A stretch of 64,000 bases of DNA from Microbacterium allomyrinae. Lineage in GTDB: Bacteria > Actinomycetota > Actinomycetes > Actinomycetales > Microbacteriaceae. The stretch is from the NCBI RefSeq assembly GCF_020682705.1, contig NZ_JAGTTN010000004.1, positions 124,001-188,000 of the forward strand, given 5' to 3'. How positions within the stretch are numbered: the stretch's first letter is position 1; each line of letters opens with the position of its first letter. Made by a program: the position numbers and the translations under genes. This document shows positions 6,996 through 16,834 of the stretch, piece by piece. The notes below the pieces were generated by a model, which saw nothing but the letters and a program-made list of their open reading frames with translations, did no database searches and was not told the DNA's origin.

Positions 6996-7069
6996 CGACC
7001 CTGACGGGACTTGAACCCGCGACCTCCGCCGTGACAGGGCGGCACGCTAACCAACTGCGCTACAGGGCC
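6996..7069 (-). tRNA. tRNA-Asp (GTC)
   Basis: A 74-base cloverleaf. The acceptor stem is GGCCCTG/CAGGGTC with discriminator G. The anticodon arm CCGCC-CTGTCAC-GGCGG gives GTC, and the T arm contains GGGTTCAAGTCCC. No CCA is encoded. Confidence 0.96.
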
Positions 7070-7096
7070 ATGCTGTTCAGTTATAGGTGGTGAGTG

Positions 7097-7169
7097 TGAC
7101 CCCAACGGGATTCGAACCCGTGCTACCGCCGTGAAAGGGCGGCGTCCTAGGCCACTAAACGATGGGGCC
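7097..7169 (-). tRNA. tRNA-Glu (TTC)
   Basis: A 73-base cloverleaf. The acceptor stem is GGCCCCA/TGGGGTC. The anticodon arm CCGCC-CTTTCAC-GGCGG gives TTC, and the T arm contains GGGTTCGAATCCC. It is the first gene of the Glu-Asp-Phe cluster. Confidence 0.96.
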
Positions 7170-7343
7170 GGGCGAACCCTTCATCCGTGCGGATGTCGCG
7201 CTCAATCACCGAGGACTAAGCATACGCAATAGTCCCGGATTGCACCAATCGAGGGCGTGGCGTGCTTGTGTGCGCCCGTTTCCGGGGTGAGACTGGCGTG
7301 GTGACCGTCGACCAGAGGCGGCAGTCGTGTGCGCCCAGACCGG

Positions 7344-7371
7344 TTGCGTGTGTGACTGATGTTGCTAGTGT
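7344..7371 (+). promoter_or_regulatory. Putative promoter of the M23 peptidase gene
   Basis: TTGCGT (7344-7349) and TAGTGT (7366-7371) are 16 bases apart, leaving a leader of roughly 25 bases before the GTG at 7403. The rest of the 230-base stretch from the tRNA-Glu gene shows nothing else I can name. Confidence 0.45.
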
Positions 7372-7402
7372 GAACGAAGTCGATGCGGCGAGGGAGGACC
7401 CG

Positions 7403-8779
7403 GTGGACGCCGAGAACACCTCTGACGAGTGCGGCTGCGCCCCGTCTCCTCGCGAGCGCCGCGCGCTCTGGCCGCAGATGAGCCGTCGCGGGGCCCTCGG
7501 GTTCGGCATCCTCGGATTGGCCGCGATCAGTGCGATCGGCGGCGGCCTCGTCTCCCCGGCGTTCGCGGCCGGCTATCCCTCGTGGGACGACGTCGAGCGT
7601 GCGAAGGCGAACGAGGCGACGAAGGCTGCCGAGGTCACCAGGATCCAGGGCCTCATCGCGGGCCTCGAAGCCGACGTCGCGTCCAAGCGCGCGGTCGCCC
7701 AGCAGCTGGCCGACGAGTTCTACGTCGCGCAGCAGGACTACTTCGCCGCGGCGCTGCGCGCCGACCAGCTGCAGCAGCAGGCCGACGAACAGGCATCGGC
7801 GGCGCTGGAAGCCGCCAACAAGGCCGGACGCGTCGCCGCCCAGCTCTATCGCAACGGCGGCGATGACACGTCGCTCGAGCTGTTCTTCGCGGGCTCCGCT
7901 GCCAGCGCCGACGATCTGCTCGCCCGCCTGGGCACGATGGACAAACTCGTCGAGCGCAACCAGGCCGTCTACGCCCAGGCCATCACGGCCCGCGACAGCG
8001 CGCAGGGGCTGAGCGACCAGGCAGAGGTGCAGCGTGTCGAGCGCGACCGCCTGCAGAAGGTCGCCGAAGACAAGATGGTCGCAGCCCAAGCGGCCGCCGA
8101 TGCCGCCCAGGCCGCTCTCGATGAGCAGACGGCGCGCAAGAGCGAGCTGGACGCCCAGCTCGCAGCGCTGCAGGACACGACCGCCAAAACCGTCGCCGAG
8201 TACCAGGAGGGCGAGCGCATCCGCAAAGAGGCGGAGGCCGCAGCGGCCGCGGCCGCCGCGGCTGCGGCGAAGGCCGAAGCCGACCGCCTGAACCAGGGTG
8301 GCGGCGGAGGCGGCGGCGGTGGCGGCGGAAGCAGCAGCGGCGGCGGCGGATCCGTCGGCGGTGCGGGGTGGGCCAGGCCCTCGTCGGGTTGGCGCAGCTC
8401 CGGCTACGGCGCGCGCACCGTGCAGTGCGGCAACAGCTACTGCTCCAGCGGATTCCACTACGGCGTCGACCTCGCTGCCGGCTGCGGAGCCGGCATCTAC
8501 GCGGCATCGGCCGGCCGGGTCGTATACGCCGCCTGGAACGGCGGGTACGGCAACTACATCAAGATCGACCACGGCGGCGGTATCGGCACCGGCTACGGCC
8601 ACATCCGCAACGGCGGCATCTTCGTCTCGAACGGCCAATGGGTCGAAGCGGGCCAGCTCATCGCGAGCGAGGGCAACACCGGCAACTCGTTCGGCTGCCA
8701 CGTGCACTTCGAGACCTACGTCAACGGCGGCACGGTCAACCCCATCTACTTCATGGCGGACCGGGGCATCTCGGTCTGA
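7403..8779 (+). CDS. Secreted M23-family peptidoglycan endopeptidase
   Basis: A 458-residue cell-wall hydrolase. I start it at GTG 7403 because GGGAGG lies five bases upstream; longer frames lack a ribosome site. Residues 27-55 form a signal with a twin-arginine-like SRRGALGFG core ending in SPAFA. A long coiled coil follows (about 60-290, rich in Ala, Gln and Glu), like that of CwlO/RipC-type regulators. Next come a Gly/Ser linker near 295-320 and the lysostaphin-like M23 domain with HYGVD (His352, Asp356) and CHVHFE (His433, His435) as zinc ligands. It should cut peptide cross-links outside the membrane, with the coiled coil controlling activity. A strong terminator follows. Confidence 0.9.
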   Translation: MDAENTSDECGCAPSPRERRALWPQMSRRGALGFGILGLAAISAIGGGLVSPAFAAGYPSWDDVERAKANEATKAAEVTRIQGLIAGLEADVASKRAVAQQLADEFYVAQQDYFAAALRADQLQQQADEQASAALEAANKAGRVAAQLYRNGGDDTSLELFFAGSAASADDLLARLGTMDKLVERNQAVYAQAITARDSAQGLSDQAEVQRVERDRLQKVAEDKMVAAQAAADAAQAALDEQTARKSELDAQLAALQDTTAKTVAEYQEGERIRKEAEAAAAAAAAAAAKAEADRLNQGGGGGGGGGGGSSSGGGGSVGGAGWARPSSGWRSSGYGARTVQCGNSYCSSGFHYGVDLAAGCGAGIYAASAGRVVYAAWNGGYGNYIKIDHGGGIGTGYGHIRNGGIFVSNGQWVEAGQLIASEGNTGNSFGCHVHFETYVNGGTVNPIYFMADRGISV

Positions 8780-8796
8780 CCGGCACACCCTGAAAC

Positions 8797-8839
8797 GACG
8801 AAGAGCGGATGCCGTGACCCACGGCATCCGCTCTTCGTC
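8797..8839. terminator. Bidirectional terminator, 19-bp perfect stem
   Basis: Arms 8797-8815 and 8821-8839 are exact complements around a 5-base loop, between the convergent M23 and pyrophosphatase genes. The core GAAGAGCGGATGCC/GGCATCCGCTCTTC recurs in the terminator after clpC near 45.23 kb. Confidence 0.8.
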
Positions 8840-8849
8840 AAAGCAGTGG

Positions 8850-9383
8850 TCAGAGCGTGCTCGGCGCGACGCCCTCACCCTGGGTCTTGGTCTGGCCCTC
8901 GTGCTCCTTGAAGCGGTCGAAGGCCTCGCCGACGAGGCGCTCGGCCTCGGCCGCACCCGCCCACTCGTCGACCTTGACCCACTTGTTCGGCTCGAGGTCC
9001 TTGTAGTGCTCGAAGAAGTGCGTGATCTCGCGCTGCAGGAACTCCGGGATGTCGTTGACGTCCTGGATGTGCGCCCAGCGCGGGTCCTTGGCGAGCACGG
9101 CCACGACCTTGTCGTCGCCGCCGGCCTCGTCGCTCATCTTGAGCACGCCGACGGGACGCACGCTCGCGAGCACGCCCGGCGCGAGGTCGACGTCGAGCAG
9201 CACGAGCACGTCGAGCGGGTCGCCGTCCTCGCCGAGGGTGTTCTCGAAGAACCCGTAGTTGGTGGGGTACCCGAACGCGGTGTAGAGGATGCGGTCGAGG
9301 AAGACACGGCCCGTGCCGTGGTCGACCTCGTACTTCACGCGGCTGCCGCGCGGGATCTCGATGACGGCGTCGTACGCGCCCAT
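8850..9383 (-). CDS. ppa: Inorganic pyrophosphatase
   Basis: A 177-residue family I soluble pyrophosphatase, which hydrolyses the diphosphate released by biosynthetic reactions and so pulls them forward. It shows the N-terminal [17 protein letters not shown] with substrate-binding Lys and Glu, [20 protein letters not shown] with the metal-binding DGDPLD aspartates, and KDPRW and [10 protein letters not shown] near the C-terminus. Length and motifs are standard. It is divergent from tilS, a common actinobacterial arrangement. Confidence 0.97.
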   Translation of the reverse strand: MGAYDAVIEIPRGSRVKYEVDHGTGRVFLDRILYTAFGYPTNYGFFENTLGEDGDPLDVLVLLDVDLAPGVLASVRPVGVLKMSDEAGGDDKVVAVLAKDPRWAHIQDVNDIPEFLQREITHFFEHYKDLEPNKWVKVDEWAGAAEAERLVGEAFDRFKEHEGQTKTQGEGVAPSTL

Positions 9384-9587
9384 AGGGAACTCCTTCGGAA
9401 AGACAGTGGGATGCGGCGACCAGCCTAGTCGCGGGACTCTTCGCGTCGTGCGTCGGCCTTCGGCCGGTGACTTGTCGGGCGTTCCGGTGAAAGCACCAGG
9501 ACAAATCGGCGTGGAACGCCGTTTCCGGGGTGCCTATCGCCGATCGGGCCTGACGCTTTCACGTGGCTGGCGGGATACCGTGGTGCC

Positions 9588-10601
9588 GTGGAAGAGCGCA
9601 GACCCGGCCTGGACCCCGCCGTCGCCGAGGTGCGCCTGGCGGTGCGCCGCGCGCTGACGGCGCTGCCGACCGGATCGACCGTGATCGTGGGATTGTCGGG
9701 TGGCGCGGACTCGCTCGCACTCGCCGCCGGGGTGGCCTTCGAGGCGCCCAAGCTCGGCCTGACGGCGATGTCGGTCACCGTGGACCACGGACTCCAGGAG
9801 AACTCCGCGGATGCCGCGGCCGCCGCAGTCACCCACGCCCGGGCGCTCGGACTCGACGCCCGCGTGGTGCGAGTCGAGGTCGGCGCCGAGGGCGGTCCCG
9901 AGGCCGCGGCGCGCGACGCCCGGTACGCCGCGCTCCGGGATGCCGCGCGGGAGGCCGCCGCCGAAGCCGTGCTCGTCGCGCACACGCTCGACGACCAGGC
10001 CGAGACGGTGCTGCTGGGCCTCGCCCGCGGAGCGGGCGCGACCAGCCTGCAAGGAATGGCCGAGGCGACTGATCTCGATGGCGTCGCTGTGCTCCGCCCG
10101 CTTCTCGGCGTGCGACGCGCGACGACCCGCGCGGCCTGCGTCGCCGAGGGGCTCGAGCCGTGGGACGACCCGCACAACGTCGACCCGCGCTTCGCCCGCG
10201 TGCGCGTGCGCGAACGGGTGCTGCCCGTACTCGAGGCCGAACTCGGGCCGGGGATCGCCGAGGCGCTCGCTCGCACCGCCGCGCAGCTGCGCGAAGACGC
10301 CGAGGCGTTCGACGAGATGATCGAGGAGACGATCGAAGACATCGTCGAGCATGCCGAGGCGGGCATCTCGGTATCGGCCGCGGCGCTCGCCGCCAACCCC
10401 GCCGCTCTTCGTCACCGAATCATCCGGCACATCGTGGCGAGCGAGTTCCACGAGAGCCTCACGCGCTCGCAGACCCTCGAGGTCGCCCGCCTTGTCACGG
10501 ACTGGTCGGGCCAGGGCCCCATCGATCTGCCGGGATGCCGCGCCCGCCGCGTCGGCGGACGCATCGAGTTCTCCGCCGCCCCCGATTCCCGCGGACGCTG
10601 A
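9588..10601 (+). CDS. tilS: tRNA(Ile)-lysidine synthetase
   Basis: A 337-residue N-type ATP pyrophosphatase that attaches lysine to C34 of tRNA-Ile(CAU) so that it reads AUA. The PP-loop SGGADS lies at residues 37-42. TVDHGLQENS and VLVAHTLDDQAETVLLGLAR are the usual second and third motifs, and RPLLGVRRATTRA follows. It lacks the long C-terminal extension of the E. coli enzyme, as is normal in actinobacteria. It starts at GTG 9588. It heads a run leading through a lipoprotein to hpt and ftsH. Confidence 0.96.
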   Translation: MEERRPGLDPAVAEVRLAVRRALTALPTGSTVIVGLSGGADSLALAAGVAFEAPKLGLTAMSVTVDHGLQENSADAAAAAVTHARALGLDARVVRVEVGAEGGPEAAARDARYAALRDAAREAAAEAVLVAHTLDDQAETVLLGLARGAGATSLQGMAEATDLDGVAVLRPLLGVRRATTRAACVAEGLEPWDDPHNVDPRFARVRVRERVLPVLEAELGPGIAEALARTAAQLREDAEAFDEMIEETIEDIVEHAEAGISVSAAALAANPAALRHRIIRHIVASEFHESLTRSQTLEVARLVTDWSGQGPIDLPGCRARRVGGRIEFSAAPDSRGR

Positions 10602-10700
10602 TCCACGCCGAGAACGATCATCGCCGGAGGCCGGCCCATCACGATCGACGGGATCGACCGCGACGACGACGCGCCGTCCTACACGCAGGTCAGGTAACGA

Positions 10701-11216
10701 ATGCGCCCCACACTCATCGCCGCGGTCATCGCGGTGCTCGCCCTCGCACTGGGAGGATGCACGATGCAACCCGATAGCAGGCTCGACGAATACCAGGTCG
10801 AGGCGGAGCGCATCATGGCCGATGCCGTCGCACTGATCCCGGAGGACCTGCGCACCGACGTCGTCGTCTCCGAGTCCGAGCCCCGGTTCGGTCCGATCGA
10901 AGGTGCGGCGTCGCCCGACCAGCCGGCGTGGTGGCAGGTGTCGGAGATCCTCCAGCTGGTGGATGAGACGGATGCCTCGGCCGACGCGGCAGCGGAGATC
11001 TCCGAAGGGCTCGCTGCGGACGGGTGGGAGCAGTCCCGCGTCCGCGAGACGGAGCAGGGTGCCCGCATCGCCGACGGATTCCGCCGCGACATCGACGGCG
11101 AGCAGTGGTACATCGAGGTGACGAGCGTCACCACCCGGCCCGACAAGGCCGAGGTGGTCCAGCTGCTGGTCGTGAGTCCGACGACGGTCCGCGGCGACAA
11201 CGACGCCCCGAGCTGA
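10701..11216 (+). CDS. Small lipoprotein of unknown function
   Basis: A 171-residue lipoprotein with signal peptide MRPTLIAAVIAVLALALGGC and Cys20 as the lipidation site. The mature part (PDSRLDEYQVEAERIMADAV) has no motif I know. It is acidic and seems to form one alpha/beta domain ending in TRPDKAEVVQLLVVSPTTVRG. It lies between tilS and hpt, and similar lipoproteins occupy this slot in related genera as far as I recall. About 100 bases without a gene precede it. Confidence 0.8.
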   Translation: MRPTLIAAVIAVLALALGGCTMQPDSRLDEYQVEAERIMADAVALIPEDLRTDVVVSESEPRFGPIEGAASPDQPAWWQVSEILQLVDETDASADAAAEISEGLAADGWEQSRVRETEQGARIADGFRRDIDGEQWYIEVTSVTTRPDKAEVVQLLVVSPTTVRGDNDAPS

Positions 11217-11264
11217 TCCGCACCGACCGCTCTGCCGGAACGACGATCCCCGTAGACTCGGAGC

Positions 11265-11816
<552 letters not shown>

Positions 11817-11972
11817 CGCGGCCCTCCGTGCCCGGATCCCCGGCTTACGCCGTGGGCGAATGCACAGTCAGCGCCTAGGAAGCCCGCGATACCCTGGTCC
11901 AACCGCCGGCGGCCGTGAAACGGCCCTGCGCGACGGCACGTCGACGAAAGGGGTCGGGTCTACGCCCGCACC

Positions 11973-13979
11973 ATGGACTTCAAGAAGATCACCCGCAACC
12001 CGCTCTTCTACGTCCTGCTGATCGGGGTCTTCCTCATCGTGGGGTTCTCGCTCATCTCGAGCCTGAACGGTGCGAAGCAGATCTCGACCCAGGAGGGTCT
12101 CGAACTCCTCGCCGGAGAGACGGTCACCGAGGTGGTCAACACCGACGGCGACCAGCGCGTCGACATGACGCTCTCCAAGGAGTACGAGGGCGCATCCGAC
12201 GTGCAGTTCTACTACGTCACGGCGCGGGCGGGCGAAGTGGTCGATGCGATCAACGCCGCTGACCCGAAGGACGGCTTCAACGACGCGGTCCCGCGGGCAT
12301 CGTGGTTCGACGGGTTCCTCTCGCTGCTGCTTCCGATCCTGCTGCTCGGCCTGCTCTTCTGGTTCCTGCTGTCCAGCGCCCAGGGCGGCGGCAGCAAGGT
12401 CATGCAGTTCGGCAAGTCGCGTGCCAAGCTCGTGACCAAGGAGATGCCGCAGGTCACGTTCGAAGATGTCGCCGGCTCCGACGAGGCGATCGAAGAGCTC
12501 GAAGAGATCAAGGACTTCCTGAAGGACCCTTCCAAGTTCCAGGCGGTCGGCGCCCGCATCCCGAAGGGCGTGCTGCTGTACGGCCCTCCCGGAACCGGAA
12601 AGACGCTCCTCGCACGCGCCGTGGCCGGCGAGGCGGGCGTGCCGTTCTACGCGATCTCGGGCTCGGACTTCGTCGAGATGTTCGTGGGTGTCGGCGCGAG
12701 CCGGGTGCGCGACCTCTTCAACCAGGCGAAGGAGACGTCGCCCGCGATCATCTTCATCGATGAGATCGACGCCGTCGGCCGCCACCGCGGTGCCGGCATG
12801 GGCGGCGGCCACGACGAGCGCGAGCAGACGCTCAACCAGATGCTCGTCGAGATGGACGGCTTCGACCCCAAGGTCAACGTCATCGTCATCGCGGCGACCA
12901 ACCGTCCCGACATCCTCGACCCGGCGCTGCTGCGTCCGGGCCGCTTCGACCGTCAGATCGGCGTGGACGCCCCCGACTTCAAGGGCCGCACCAAGATCCT
13001 CGAGGTGCACGGCCGCGGCAAGCCGCTCGCAGACGGCGTCGACCTCGAGGTCGTGGCGCGCAAGACGCCGGGCTTCACCGGTGCCGATCTCGCGAACGTG
13101 CTCAACGAGGCAGCCCTCCTCACGGCGCGCTCGAACGCTCAGCTGATCGACAACCGCGCCCTCGACGAGGCCATCGACCGCGTGATCGCCGGCCCGCAGC
13201 GCCGCACCCGCGTGATGAAGGACAAGGAGAAGCTCATCACCGCGTACCACGAGGGCGGACACGCGCTCGCGGCTGCGGCGATGAACCACACCGACCCTGT
13301 CACCAAGGTCACCATCCTGCCGCGCGGCAAGGCGCTCGGCTACACGATGGTGCTGCCTCTGGAAGACAAGTACTCAGTGACCCGCAACGAGCTGCAGGAT
13401 CAGCTCGCCTATGCGATGGGCGGCCGCGTCGCGGAAGAGATCGTGTTCCACGATCCGACCACGGGCGCGAGCAACGACATCGAGAAGGCGACGAGCATTG
13501 CCCGCAAGATGGTGACCGAGTACGGCATGACCGGTGACATCGGGCCCGTCAAGCTCGGCTCGTCGTCGGGCGAGGTCTTCATGGGCCGCGACATGGGGCA
13601 CGGCCGGGAGTTCTCGGAGCGGGTCGCAGAGCGCGTCGACGGACAGGTGCGCGCCCTCATCGAGCAGGCGCACAACGAGGCGTACGAAGTGATCAACGCC
13701 AACCGCGACGTCCTCGACAAGCTCGCGCTCGAGCTTCTCGAGAAGGAGACGCTCGACCACCTCGAGCTCGCCGAGATCTTCACGGACGTCAAGCGCCTGC
13801 CGCCGCGTCCGCAGTGGCTCTCGAGCGAGCAGCGCCCTGTCTCGCAGCGGCCCCCGGTCGACGTTCCCGCTCGCCGTGGCGACGCGGGCCTCGCGGCCAG
13901 CGTCGAGGCGGAGCAGGCGGTCGCCGAGAAGGCGCCGGTGCGCCGTCCCAGCGGGCAGGCGCGTCCCGCGACCGCGTAG
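11973..13979 (+). CDS. ftsH: ATP-dependent zinc metalloprotease FtsH
   Basis: A 668-residue membrane-anchored AAA+ protease. Two membrane helices (about 11-29 and 115-135) flank an extracytoplasmic domain. Walker A GPPGTGKT is near 204-211, Walker B IIFIDEID follows, and the second region of homology is [20 protein letters not shown]. The protease site is HEGGH at about 426-430, with GGASND-like [12 protein letters not shown] downstream. The C-terminal 60 residues are Ala/Arg-rich and probably disordered, as in actinobacterial homologues. It degrades misfolded membrane proteins and short-lived regulators. It is followed after 9 bases by folE. Confidence 0.97.
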   Translation: MDFKKITRNPLFYVLLIGVFLIVGFSLISSLNGAKQISTQEGLELLAGETVTEVVNTDGDQRVDMTLSKEYEGASDVQFYYVTARAGEVVDAINAADPKDGFNDAVPRASWFDGFLSLLLPILLLGLLFWFLLSSAQGGGSKVMQFGKSRAKLVTKEMPQVTFEDVAGSDEAIEELEEIKDFLKDPSKFQAVGARIPKGVLLYGPPGTGKTLLARAVAGEAGVPFYAISGSDFVEMFVGVGASRVRDLFNQAKETSPAIIFIDEIDAVGRHRGAGMGGGHDEREQTLNQMLVEMDGFDPKVNVIVIAATNRPDILDPALLRPGRFDRQIGVDAPDFKGRTKILEVHGRGKPLADGVDLEVVARKTPGFTGADLANVLNEAALLTARSNAQLIDNRALDEAIDRVIAGPQRRTRVMKDKEKLITAYHEGGHALAAAAMNHTDPVTKVTILPRGKALGYTMVLPLEDKYSVTRNELQDQLAYAMGGRVAEEIVFHDPTTGASNDIEKATSIARKMVTEYGMTGDIGPVKLGSSSGEVFMGRDMGHGREFSERVAERVDGQVRALIEQAHNEAYEVINANRDVLDKLALELLEKETLDHLELAEIFTDVKRLPPRPQWLSSEQRPVSQRPPVDVPARRGDAGLAASVEAEQAVAEKAPVRRPSGQARPATA

Positions 13980-13988
13980 GCTCGGCCC

Positions 13989-14591
13989 GTGGCCGTCGAT
14001 CGTGAGCGCGTCGCCGCGCTCGTCCGCGAACTGCTCGAGGCGATCGGGGAGGATCCCGAGCGCCCCGGGCTCCGGCAGACGCCGACGCGGGTGGGCGAGG
14101 CGTACGCCGAGTTCTTCGCCGGGGTCGGCGAAGATGCCTCGGCGCCGCTCGCGCACACCATCTCGGTGACGCGCGGTCCCGCCCCCGACACGCTGCCGTC
14201 GGGCGCGGTGATGCTCCGCGACATCCGCTTCCGCTCCATGTGCGAGCATCACCTGCTGCCGTTCCGGGGGCACGCGCACATCGCGTATCTTCCGGGCGAG
14301 CAGGTCGTCGGCCTCGGCGCGCTGCCCAAGGTCGTCGAGATCCTCGCGTCGCGCCCGCAGGTGCAGGAGCGCCTGGGCGAGCAGATCGCCGACGTGATCG
14401 CGGCGTCGCTCGACGCCCGCGGCGTCCTCGTCGTGCTCGACGCGACCCATGAGTGCGTGACGATGCGCGGCGGGAAGCAGACGGATGCCTCGACCGTCAC
14501 GATCGCGGCGCGCGGCGAACTCGCCGACCCCGCCGCACGCGCCGAGCTGATCGCGCTGCTGGCCGGCGGTCGCGGCAGGGGCCCGGAATGA
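13989..14591 (+). CDS. folE: GTP cyclohydrolase I
   Basis: A 200-residue enzyme making dihydroneopterin triphosphate from GTP, the first step of folate synthesis. MCEHHLLPFRGHAHIAY (zinc Cys near residue 84 and the histidines), YLPGEQVVGLGALPKVV, and ATHECVTMRG with the second zinc Cys are all present. It starts at GTG 13989 and its stop overlaps the folP start as ATGA. It is the first gene of a compact folate operon. Confidence 0.97.
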   Translation: MAVDRERVAALVRELLEAIGEDPERPGLRQTPTRVGEAYAEFFAGVGEDASAPLAHTISVTRGPAPDTLPSGAVMLRDIRFRSMCEHHLLPFRGHAHIAYLPGEQVVGLGALPKVVEILASRPQVQERLGEQIADVIAASLDARGVLVVLDATHECVTMRGGKQTDASTVTIAARGELADPAARAELIALLAGGRGRGPE

Positions 14592-15421
14592 CCCTGGTGA
14601 TGGGCGTCGTGAACGTCACGCCCGATTCGTTCAGCGACGGCGGCCGATACGCGGATGCCGATGCCGCGGTCGCCCACGGGCTGCGGATGCGCGACCAGGG
14701 CGCCGACATTCTCGACATCGGGGGCGAATCGACCCGACCGGGCGCCGAACGTGTCGGGCCCGCGCTCGAGCAGGAGCGTGTGCTGCCGGTGATCGCCGCG
14801 CTCGCCGGGGCGGGCGCGCTCGTGAGCATCGACACGATGAACGCCGCGACCGCGGTCGCCGCGGTGGCTGCGGGGGCGCGCATCGTGAACGACGTGTCGG
14901 GCGGAATGGCCGACCCCGACATGCTGCCGGCGGTCGCCGACACCGAGGCGGATGTCGTGCTGCAGCACTGGCGCGGCCACTCGGCCGAGATGTACGCGCG
15001 GGCCGTGTACGACGACGTCGTGAGCGAGGTCGTGGCAGAGCTCGCCGCACGCGTCGAGGCGGCGGCATCGGCCGGAATCGCCCCGTCGCGTGTGGTGCTC
15101 GATCCGGGCATCGGCTTCGGCAAGCGGGGCGAGCAGAACTGGGAGACGCTGCGCGGCCTCCCGCGTTTCGTGGCGATGGGGCCCCGCGTGCTCATCGGCA
15201 CGAGCCGCAAGCGCTTCCTCGCCGAACTGCTCGCCGAAGATCCCGCTCAAGCCTCTGAAGAGCGGCGTGACCTCGCGACCGCCGTGACGAGCGTGCTCGC
15301 CGCCGAGGCCGGAGTGTGGGCGGTGCGCGTGCACGATGTCGCCGGCACGCGCGATGCTCTCGCTGTGGCGCGCAGCTGGGAAGGAACAGGACGATGGACT
15401 TCATCGACGAGATCACCCTGA
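14588..15421 (+). CDS. folP: Dihydropteroate synthase
   Basis: A 277-residue TIM-barrel enzyme that condenses p-aminobenzoate with dihydropterin diphosphate; it is the sulfonamide target. Motifs are VMGVVNVTPDSFSDGG at the N-terminus, DIGGESTRPGAE, IVNDVSGG, VLDPGIGFGK and GTSRKRF. The ATG overlaps the folE stop. The last nine codons overlap folB in another frame. Confidence 0.97.
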   Translation: MTLVMGVVNVTPDSFSDGGRYADADAAVAHGLRMRDQGADILDIGGESTRPGAERVGPALEQERVLPVIAALAGAGALVSIDTMNAATAVAAVAAGARIVNDVSGGMADPDMLPAVADTEADVVLQHWRGHSAEMYARAVYDDVVSEVVAELAARVEAAASAGIAPSRVVLDPGIGFGKRGEQNWETLRGLPRFVAMGPRVLIGTSRKRFLAELLAEDPAQASEERRDLATAVTSVLAAEAGVWAVRVHDVAGTRDALAVARSWEGTGRWTSSTRSP

Positions 15422-15786
15422 CCGGAGTCCGTGCGTTCGGACGCCACGGGGTGTTCGACCACGAGCGCCGCGACGGCCAGGAGTTCGTCGTCGACGTGAC
15501 GCTGTACGTCAGCACCGCCCGCGCGGCCGCGTCCGACGACGTCGCCGACACGGTCCACTACGGCGAGGTCGCGGAGCGCATCGTCGAGATCGTCGGCGGC
15601 GAGCCGCTGAACCTGATCGAGGCGCTGGCCGCCCGCATCGCGGACGACCTGCTCGAGCACGACATCGTGCGCATGGTCGCGGTCACCGTGCACAAGCCTC
15701 AGGCGCCCATCACCGTCCCGTTCGGCGACGTGACGGTGACGATCCGCCGCGCCAAGCCCGAGCCCGGATCGGCGGTGGCCGCATGA
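15394..15786 (+). CDS. folB: Dihydroneopterin aldolase
   Basis: A 130-residue enzyme converting dihydroneopterin to 6-hydroxymethyl-dihydropterin and glycolaldehyde. LTGVRAFGRHGVFDHERRDG contains the conserved catalytic-region residues, followed by DTVHYGEVAERIVEIV, LIEALAARIAD with the pterin-binding Glu, and VTVHKPQAPI with the catalytic Lys. AAGGAACAGG precedes the ATG. It starts 28 bases inside the folP end, and its stop overlaps folK. Confidence 0.95.
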   Translation: MDFIDEITLTGVRAFGRHGVFDHERRDGQEFVVDVTLYVSTARAAASDDVADTVHYGEVAERIVEIVGGEPLNLIEALAARIADDLLEHDIVRMVAVTVHKPQAPITVPFGDVTVTIRRAKPEPGSAVAA

Positions 15787-16340
15787 GCCGCCGTCTCGCC
15801 GAGGGCTTCGACGGTGATGTCGAGCGCCGGGCGCATCCCGCCGTCGAGGCGGTGGTGGCGCTGGGTGCGAACCTCGGGCACCGCGCCGAGACCATGACCG
15901 CGGCGATCGAAGCGCTCGCACGCCTGCCGCTCGTGCTCGCGGTGCGCGTCTCCGAGCCGATCGAGTCGGTCGCTCTGAAGCCGGAGGGCCCGGATGCCGA
16001 GGCCCCGCCATATCTGAACGCCGTGGCGATCCTCACCACCCGGCTGGCGCCGTCGGTGCTGCTCGCCTATCTACACGCGATCGAGCGCAACCACGGGCGC
16101 CTGCGTCAGGAGGTGCGCTCGGCCATGGATCCGGGCTGGGAGGACCGCACGCTCGACCTCGACCTGATCGCGTACGGCGACATCGAGAGCGACGATCCCC
16201 GGCTGCTGCTGCCGCACCCGCGCGCCGTCGAGCGCGACTTCGTGCTCGGGCCCTGGCTCACCGTCGATCCGGACGCCGTGCTGCCCGGCGTCGGTCGCGT
16301 CGACGCCGCGCTCCAGAGATTGCGCGGCGAGGCACGATGA
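15783..16340 (+). CDS. folK: Hydroxymethyl-dihydropterin pyrophosphokinase
   Basis: A 185-residue kinase transferring pyrophosphate from ATP to hydroxymethyl-dihydropterin. The motifs VVALGANLGHRAETM, PPYLNAVAI, and DRTLDLDLIAYGD with the metal-binding Asp pair, and LPHPRAVERDFVL, are all standard. The ATG overlaps the folB stop (ATGA). The first 20 residues are a variable extension. It is followed by DUF3180, again overlapping by 4 bases, so the whole block is one transcript. Confidence 0.96.
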   Translation: MSRRLAEGFDGDVERRAHPAVEAVVALGANLGHRAETMTAAIEALARLPLVLAVRVSEPIESVALKPEGPDAEAPPYLNAVAILTTRLAPSVLLAYLHAIERNHGRLRQEVRSAMDPGWEDRTLDLDLIAYGDIESDDPRLLLPHPRAVERDFVLGPWLTVDPDAVLPGVGRVDAALQRLRGEAR

Positions 16341-16834
16341 GGCGCACGAGCCCCGGGGTTCTCATCGTCGCCGGGGTGCTCGGCATCGCGGCGGGCTTCC
16401 TCATCGATCAGCTGCTGACGTCGGCCGGGCGGCCCACGTTCACGCCCGCCATCACGCTGCCGATCCTGCTCGCGCTGCTCGGCGCCGTCGTGATCGCGCT
16501 CGCCGTGCCCATCCGGCGCGCGACGCACGGTACGACGAAGGGCGCCGTGAATCCCTTCCGCGCGCTGCGTGTCGCGATGCTCGCGAAGGCCTCGAGCCTG
16601 GTCGGCGCGGCGATCGGGGGGCTGGGCGTCGGTCTGCTCGTGTTCCTCACGACCCGGCCCGTCACGCCCTCGGTAGGCTCATTGGGAACGGTCATCGCGA
16701 CGGCCGTCTGCGGCGCCCTCCTGGTGGCCGCAGGGCTGGTCGCGGAGCACCTGTGCACCATCCGGAAGGACGACGATGACGAACAGCCCGGAGGCGACGA
16801 CCCCGGACTCGAGCCCCGCCTTCACAACCACTGA
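16337..16834 (+). CDS. DUF3180 membrane protein
   Basis: A 165-residue membrane protein with four hydrophobic segments (about 8-28, 38-58, 82-108, 118-140) and a charged cytoplasmic tail, KDDDDEQPGGDDPG. It matches the DUF3180 proteins that follow folK in actinobacteria; function unknown. It overlaps folK by 4 bases at the start and the next gene by 59 bases at the end, an unusually long overlap for this operon. Confidence 0.85.
   Translation: MRRTSPGVLIVAGVLGIAAGFLIDQLLTSAGRPTFTPAITLPILLALLGAVVIALAVPIRRATHGTTKGAVNPFRALRVAMLAKASSLVGAAIGGLGVGLLVFLTTRPVTPSVGSLGTVIATAVCGALLVAAGLVAEHLCTIRKDDDDEQPGGDDPGLEPRLHNH

Noticed and set aside
7170..7402. Cyclic-di-AMP riboswitch before the M23 gene
   Set aside because: Such riboswitches often precede cell-wall hydrolases in actinobacteria, but I could not find the conserved core here.
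11868..13289. Long frame antisense to ftsH
   Set aside because: Mirror of codon bias in ftsH; low-complexity translation with no motif.
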